In this document: one piece after another, positions 57,096-64,000 of the stretch
Numbering within the stretch: position 1 is the first letter of the stretch
How the letters are laid out: the number at the start of each line of letters is the position of its first letter
Source: Triglochin maritima
Taxonomy: Eukaryota > Streptophyta > Magnoliopsida > Alismatales > Juncaginaceae
Reading direction: 5' to 3'
Assembly (NCBI GenBank): GCA_963682175.1
Contig: OY821789.1
Span: forward strand, 2,356,001 to 2,420,000
Length of the DNA: 64,000 nt
Program-made: the position numbers and the translations under genes
Notes under the pieces: model-generated
What the model saw: only the letters and a program-made list of their open reading frames with translations
Told to the model about the DNA's origin: nothing
The model's database searches: none

Positions 57096-60000
57096 CTAGA
57101 TTGCAGCTGAGCTACCGCTGGTTTTCAACATGTCAGATTTCGACCATGGAAATCCCGAGTGTGGATTGCTGCGCATAAATTCCTGTAAAATCATAGCAAA
57201 AGAACACTTGTTAATGTCATCATGTGAGATTTAAATCCTACATAAATGTTACTTCATTTTGATACGGTGCTAGTATTTGTTTTATAACTTCGGTGTTTGA
57301 TTCCACCGTAGACAAACCTGTTGAATATGAGACCATGGTCGTGGTGGTGTATTGGTGTAGGAATTCGGAGTAGAACCAGAACTATTGCTGCTGCTGCTAG
57401 TACTCCATTCGCCGATGTCTCTTAGTCGATTGAGCTCTGGCAAAATCACTTTCCCAAGGTCTGGTCTGTCTTTCCTTCTTAGCTTGGCACACTTCAACGC
57501 AAGCTTAGCAAATGATAAAGCCTCTTCAATCGGCCAATCCATGACTGTAGGATCCAAGATATCTTGAAATTTTCCCTGGGCAATAGCTCTTTCTACGTGA
57601 TGAGTAAGGCCCATCGGGGGTCTTGCAGTGATAATCTGAAGCAACAATATTCCAAGTGAATATATATCAGACTTGATTCCCAGCATACCAGTTTGTTGAT
57701 ACTCAGGATCTATATAGCAGAACGTTCCAGCCGTCGATGTCATCCTATACTGTGTTACTGCATTAGTGACAGATGGTGGAACAAGCCTTGCCAAACCCAC
57801 ATCGCTTATCTTACTCACATAATTACGATCAAGAAGTATGTTTCCGGGCTTGAGATCACGGTGTACCAAGGGCTCTGGCTTCGTCTGGTGGAGGAAAAGA
57901 AGCCCTGTTGCTATCTCTGCAGCTATCTTGAATCGGATGCTCCATGGAATAGGAGGAGAGTTACCTCGTTGGAAGAGTCGATCGTCTAGGCTACCATTTT
58001 CCATGTACTCATAGACCAAACATCCATAATCTGGACAAGCTCCAAGAAGCAAAACCATGTTAGGATGTCGTATACTGCTGAGAACCTCAACCTGCAAACT
58101 CGTATGAGAATTAAGGTTCATTAATGCTGAAGAAACATAACATCAATGAGGTATTTGTATTTAGAATTTTTATCTAGTAACAATATCATTCATTTAGTTA
58201 TTGTTTTCGGTAAAGATATTTGACCTCTTGTTGAAATTGTTTCCGTCCTTGAGCTGCATCTGGTCTTAAAACCTTAATAGCAACTGGTGTGTGATCGAGG
58301 GTGGCCCGATACACAGGCCCGTATCCGCCTTCTCCAATCTTCAGTCCTGTTGCAAAATTATCAGTGGCAGCTTCAATCTCATCGATGCTATACCTCCTAT
58401 AGCGAACATCTGTTTGGGCCAAAGCATCTAGAGCTCTCTTCTTCTCTTCAGATTCACGTTGTACAGCCAACTCAGCATTTAGCCTCTTCTTTGCTTCGAG
58501 CTCTGCAATTCTTTTTGCTGTCTCAGCAGCCTCCATTGCAACTCGACACCTTGATTTTTCCATCTCAGCTATTGCAAGGGCTGCTTCTTCCGCTTGCCTT
58601 GCCTCTTCCAGTCGACGTGCATCTTCTAGCTTCCATTGGTGGAGTTCTTTAGCCTGAGCTTCAATTTTCAACCAAGTCTATTATAAAAATGCGCTTGTAT
58701 ATAAGAGAGAAAAGATCGATTTCAAGGTAAACCACACAAGACGGTTATTAGTCTTCCATTATTTCGTCACACTCTTCACATTTTTAGCTGGCATGATACC
58801 AAATATTTGAAGACACGAGGTTACCTTCTGCTTGGCCGTTATTGCTTCTCTGCAGGCTGTGCTATACATGAGCATGGTTTGCCTGAGTTCTAGCTTCAGC
58901 CTTTTCATCTCAGCTTCAAGGTCTTTCTGTTACAACACCAGCATGCCAAATCAATGCTTAACCACATCAACTTTTCTGTTTTCTGTTTATGTTATGTCAG
59001 TCCAAGAGTGGGATTTAAAATCAATTAAAAGTTTACTTACATTGGCTTGTGGAGACGTGTTTGTGGGGCTGTCATAAGAGTTGGATGATAACTCAAGGGA
59101 GTCACCAAAATCGACCGATTGGTAGCTCGGGCTGCTATCGTTAAAGTCTAGGTCCTCTTGAAAGGAATCACGAAAACCAGAATACCTATTCATGCATGTA
59201 GATGGGTCAAGGTTGTCAATACCAAACTAGTAGGAACATGCTTGCTAACACACAAAGCTCTTTACCTATTTGGTGTTTTCCCAAAATCTGCATTCCTGTC
59301 AAACCCACGCCTATCTTGTGAAGAAGGTGAAGGAATTGTGGCTCTCCATGGACTTCTTAGAGCTCCACCCCTGATGTTTTTCATTGCAAACAAATGAATG
59401 GTATGAATCTACTGGTAAGAGAAGAGCCAAACTTTCTTTTGTAGTTAATCTGCTCCTACTAAGACTTTTCTAACTTATGTGTTGGTTTTGATGATGTTGC
59501 CGTGTTTGCTTTGTTAAAATTTGGGAACATCATAGGTTAGAGTATTCCTTTATTTAAGTTGAAATTTTTAAGAAGAAGATGTGTTTTTTTGACATGCCTT
59601 TTGGAATCATAAATTTGGTTAACTGTAGCCTGCTCCAAAGTTAGAATTTTGGTTAGCCATAACAAATTTACTAGAACACGAGATTATTGCAAAAGACTTG
59701 TTAGTTCTTTGTATGGTTTCTTTGCTCATCTATGCAACTTTCTACATTTCCATGAAGTCGTGATAATCTAACTAAAGCCTTTTCAATCTATTGTTGTGAT
59801 ACCACAACCACAAATGTTGTTGTGCCTCTTCATTATTCTACATTATTCACACGTACCGTGTAGACCCATCTGAATCCATGGTGGCGAGAGCTGAGTGTCG
59901 TGGGCTAGCAGGAATCATTGTTTGTCGAGGTGAAGGAATTATGTTTGGTGTTTGATTTTTTGCAGGTCTGACGTTCATTGTTTTCCCCTTCCAGATTATG

Positions 60001-61136
60001 TACACAGTGCAGAAATCCGGTGCTGTTTTCGTTAGCAATGTTGGGACATCTGGGTTTCTGAATTTCCTGTAGACAACAACCAAACTATGCATCTAACTTT
60101 CGGACATGATGACCGTAAAGCGGATGACACAAAGAAAGTAGCAAAAACCTTGTTAGTGCATTTCTGTTTGATGCTCCAGCCACCATGTTCATTATGTGGT
60201 TGCTGTTTATGTATTCCACAATAGCTTTTCCGACGTCGGTTTCATCCAGGAGGACCTCCTTCACCTTCATCTGCGCATTCCAGGTAATTTTTGCCTTTTC
60301 AATATCACTAGATTTTTCTTCCAAAACAAGCATCATAAATCTCAATAAATAATATGCTTTTCTAAAAATAATGTAGGTTGGACAACCTTAATATTTCCTG
60401 AATGAAAAGAAATAAGATATTTGTTGCATTAATTCATAGCTCTGGGGAGAATGAAACAATATGATATTTGAAGCTAATTCATAGAAATCCATATTCTATG
60501 AAATGAATGGTTTTGTTGGATCATTGGAATATTTTTCTTTATATTACACAAAAGTAGCACGCTTAACTTGTAAGGCTCAATCCTACCCACATTGTCCATG
60601 CATAGAGAATAACCTCAGCTACATGTGTGAGACATTCTACTATGAAGTTTTGTAGTTCCACTGACTTGTACTCATCAGCTTAGGTTCAAACGGATGATTG
60701 ATCAACCAAATTTCATAGATACTTGCATGAAACATAGCTATCCCATGTGCATAATACATACCCCTTTCCGGACACAATACAAACGATAGGATTTGAAAAG
60801 CTCGGCAACTTCTGTATCCATCTGCTCACGAGCAGAGCTGGTGCTGCCTTCGCTTGATCCATAGCCTTCTACAACAATTTACTCAATCGTATTAGCATTG
60901 GTACATAAACCAAACATGTACATAGATCACGCAATCGAAACAATCTCAAGAATGTGTGGTGGTGGTGGTGGACAAAAGAGGGGAAGGTACCTACGGGGTG
61001 TGGCTGGCCGAACGTGGATGAGGATGATTGTGGGATTGCTTGCAAGGTTGTTTACCGCCCACTTGACTGCCAGTCGGCTGTTTTTGTCCCGGTCTATTGC
61101 CACGGCGGTTGTGGGACATCCATTGTCTTCATACAT
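57096..61136 (-). CDS. USP domain / coiled-coil / protein kinase (RLCK class IX), 10 exons
   Basis: Minus-strand exons: 61136-60995, 60868-60762, 60270-60149, 60066-59857, 59370-59266, 59185-59041, 58926-58825, 58677-58225, 58091-57318 and 57182-57096, giving 748 residues. An N-terminal universal-stress-protein domain (TTAVAIDRDKNSRLAVKWAV, IILIHVRPATP, MVAGASNRNALTR) covers about residues 1-155. A Ser-rich linker precedes a coiled coil (about 290-385, KDLEAEMKRLKLELRQ; Glu/Ala/Arg-rich). The kinase follows: YSIDEIEAATDNFATGLKIG, VAIKVL (Lys about 446), VHRDLKPGNILLDRNYVSKI, SDVG in place of DFG, DPEYQQTGMLGIKSDIYSLG. The DVG form is usual in this family. Many relatives end in a U-box; this one stops 28 residues after the kinase exon, so it is the U-box-less type. 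Exon 1/2 uses donor C/GTAGGT to keep frame. Cytoplasmic or membrane-associated signalling role is inferred. Confidence 0.92.
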
Positions 61137-63017
61137 TTTTGAAGCTGATAATGACGATGACCGCGATGACAACAACTACAGTTAAGGAACAAGGGAAGGA
61201 GAAAGGAAGCAAAAGCTAGTGGGAGAGAAGGAGAGGGAGAAAAAATTCTCCTCTTCTTTTTCCCAGATTGCTTCCCATCAACCTTCTTTCCCTTTGAGCT
61301 GGCGTTGACTTATGAGGCGGATGTGTACGTTCTTGTTGCTCCTTATATTTGTCTTCGACTTCTCCCTTCCCTACACCCTGGAGCGGTTATGGATATGACA
61401 CTTGCCATGGATTTTGACTTTGAATTTTTTAATAGGTCAACCGTTATCTTGGTCTGCTGTGGTTGTCCATCTTTTGTGCCATGTCCATGCTTGGTCGTGC
61501 ATGGATGTCGTTACAAAGTTCTATAATGACAAATTACCAACATAAGACACATTCAACACATTAAAGACAGATTCAAGACGTATGTAAAGATCAATTCAAA
61601 GCCTAATATTCTTTGTATTTGTAAACCAATTACCTCATTTTTTGATATAGAGGAAAACAAAAGATTTGACACGAAATCCGTTGAAAAATAATATGAACTT
61701 AAACCAAGTCGTCGGAAAATTGATTGTATTAAAAGAAAGATAGAAACTCGAAGATTTTAAAATCCTCCCAGATAAAATCCACCGGAGCTCACTACAATTT
61801 TTTTCTTCTTCAAAAATCCGTTATATCCAATCCCACGTAACTTACCGACATTGATAATCCTATTACGAATGGTATCCTTTTAATCATTTATGAATGTACA
61901 CATGGAGATCGATGTTATCAAACATGTATCTGAACTCCTTCATTCTTGTCGGTCCTGAATGTTTAATTTAATTCAAAATGCCAATGGTTTTATGCAAAAC
62001 TCAGGGCTCTTACATCCTTACTAGTGTCATATGTTTTATATGTTTTGTGGTTTATTTACCCATAAAACCCCTTGTTTATGTGATTTCTGTTTCTGTTTAT
62101 TAGAGAGGATTTTTTTTTGGGAAGGTGAGGATTAACTTAAATCAGGTCAGGAGGTTGACTTTAGCCACCTCATTTTCTATTTATCCATGGAATGCCAACT
62201 AACCTAGCTACTAAATAAGGTGATGCGTGGTTTCTGTATAATAGTTATTAGTTAGTTAAAAGGATAGCACAGTATAACTTCTGATCTCTCTTCTGCGGTG
62301 AAACACTAAATTTACTCTTCTTAATTGATCATATCTTTCGGCATATTTACTGGCAGTTCGTGGGGCATTGCTTCAAATTTGCTAACGAAATTACTTTTCC
62401 TCCATACTTCGGAGGAAATTAAACATCTACTAGACATATCAAACATCTCAAAAGTCATTGACCTCGTTGATGTTTGATTTGTCGTGCATTTAGAGTGTCA
62501 CACCATGAACTTGATGTTTTACTTACATAAAAAAAGAAAAGGCGGGTCACGGACTAGATGATTCAAATAAATACCCAAAGATTTGAAAATAACTTGCTTT
62601 CCAGATGGTCCAACATAAGTGAATTGACAATATCCCAAACCATGCTAGTCGACCCGGTCACTAATAATACCACCAAAGACTAGTTTAGTTAAGAGTTTTC
62701 TTGTCTAGAGATAGTCAAGAAAGAAGATCGAATTCCAACAATCACATTGACATGTTTTAGATGTTGAGATTTAAAATAGAATGATTAGTAGAGTAGATAA
62801 AAAAACACGGATAATATCACAAAAACGTTAATGTGCATAGCACCTTGTATTTATCAAAGGGGAGATGGATAAGAACATAAGGGTACATAAGCTCCAAGTG
62901 CACACATATCAACCACATTAACTTGGAATAAGTATTGCTCCATATATATAATATGTAATGAAATTACACTAGAGACTAGATTATGGAGTTGGTGACGTAG
63001 GAACGTGAGATTACTAT
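61137..63017. other. RLCK promoter and intergenic DNA
   Basis: 61140-61300 is a GA/CT-rich leader-like segment upstream of the RLCK ATG. The rest is AT-rich with no gene recognised. ACTAT at 63013-63017 is the left target duplication of the next LTR. Confidence 0.55.
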
Positions 63018-63760
63018 TGTAACGTTCCGAGCCCGGACAACTGCTCATCCGTCCGAACTCGGTGCGTTAAGATACGATCCACGATCCTGACCGCTGCGCA
63101 CTCTGATATTTAAATCCATCTGATATGCCCATAATTAATCTGAAAAATATAATCAACAAATTGTGAGCTCGACAGCCCGCAAGTTCCAACCGTCAATCAA
63201 TCAGAATCATAATCATGTGGAAAATAATACGGAATATGACATTCAGTCAATAAGCACAATCAAGAGACATGCATCACAAATAAAATACATGCATAACAAT
63301 CTGGAACCCCCATTCGGATTCGACCACATCTTGTGCTTCTGAAATCTATCAATCAGTCAGACGCACACCTGGTAGCTCCACACTAACGACAGACAGCCCT
63401 TTCCTCTCTCGGGTGGCTCCACGTTGTCCGCTAGGCAGCTCTTTCCTAAGTTGCTCTGTCAGAAATATACACACAGCCACAGGACATGTCGACCGAAACA
63501 CCACCATGCAATCATATGCATATCCATAAAATTAACATCAATACTCAGCATGCATGCAACTACGAATATCAAGAGAGACAGACATGACATGAAACTGAAG
63601 AATAATGAATTAGTACTTGCCTCAAAATCTCCATCTTTTTCTTCTTTATATTCTTCTCAAAATTCCATCTTCTCCTAAAACCACACAATCATCCAATAAT
63701 CTTAATTAGTCTATTAAGATATTTGATTATTACCTCAACTAAAAAATTCAGGATATTACA
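63018..63760. mobile_element. Solo LTR, 743 bp, with perfect 5-bp target duplication
   Basis: Starts TGTAACGTTCCGAGC and ends GGATATTACA, so the termini are inverted (TGTAA/TTACA). The 5-mer ACTAT flanks both sides (63013-63017 and 63761-63765). No internal retrotransposon sequence or second LTR is present in the window. The TGTAAC start is shared with the minus-strand end of the element at 14475-16556 and is common among Ty3/gypsy LTRs, but superfamily is inferred only. Confidence 0.85.
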
Positions 63761-63765
63761 ACTAT

Positions 63766-64000
63766 AGTCATTCAGATGCCAAAGTGATAAGATGCATTAA
63801 TATCAATATCCTGTAGATCTTTCTTATCAAGACAAACAATCCAGAGGACGACATAGTATGGGGGGAAATCTCCAGTCATTTTTTCACTATTCTCAAATAA
63901 ATGCCTCCTTTCTGGTTGGAAATGTTTATGTACTATTAGTAAATTCATAATGATCGTAAGAACCTTTCTAGAGCAAAGATGCTGCTAGTGACGCAATTAA
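63766..64000. other. Window edge, no gene recognised
   Basis: Short AT-rich segment with no supported feature. Confidence 0.6.

Noticed and set aside
1..64000. CRISPR arrays, bacterial operons, phage or integrated virus blocks
   Set aside because: No direct-repeat/spacer arrays, ribosome-binding sites, or capsid or replication genes were seen; retrotransposon remnants account for the virus-like segments.

Overview
This window is nuclear DNA from a flowering plant, almost certainly a eudicot. Genes are far apart and have several GT..AG introns, the spacers are AT-rich, and every gene recognised belongs to a plant family: clade-A PP2C, WRKY, MAP kinase kinase, PMI1-related, nuclear-speckle RRM, and USP-kinase RLCK. 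No bacterial, organellar or viral gene block was seen. The species cannot be named from what is visible.

Layout from left to right: a 917-bp foldback MITE (245-1161) and a 286-bp hAT-type MITE (3684-3969); a glycerophosphocholine acyltransferase gene (4357-8782, +); a single-exon basic, Ser/Glu-rich plant protein of unknown function (10715-12553, +); a repeat-rich spacer with a likely 2.1-kb LTR (14475-16556) and a tRNA-derived SINE (about 18172-18378); a PMI1-related gene (19209-22703, +); a small three-exon group IIc WRKY gene with a WKKYGKK core (23339-24190, -); a small one-exon membrane protein (25640-25972, -); a PHD/extended-PHD reader (26903-27758, +); SNU13/15.5K with a site II-rich promoter (28272-29751, -); a HAB1-type PP2C (30998-38609, -) with a 5.9-kb intron holding a TRIM and a deleted copia element, itself hit by a solo LTR; a decayed 3.7-kb Mutator-like element with a FAR1-type transposase, a second ORF and a 21-bp minisatellite (41476-45143); an MKK1/2-type MAP kinase kinase (45317-50454, -) with a decayed LTR element in intron 6; an NSR-type RRM protein (51772-54804, -); a GC-rich foldback (about 55770-55962); a USP/coiled-coil/kinase receptor-like cytoplasmic kinase (57096-61136, -); and a 743-bp solo LTR with a perfect target duplication (63018-63760).

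For the multi-exon genes I fixed splice sites by hand. In each case GT..AG boundaries, codon phase and recalled family homology agree and the total coding length is a multiple of three. The genes do not form an operon or cluster. Two are classical signalling proteins that act in stress responses (the HAB1-type ABA co-receptor phosphatase and the MKK1/2-type kinase), but nothing here shows that they are co-regulated. The most distinctive content is the transposon record. Six insertions have target-site duplications readable in the sequence, and arrays of the palindrome CGGTCGACCG are shared by LTRs that otherwise look unrelated.
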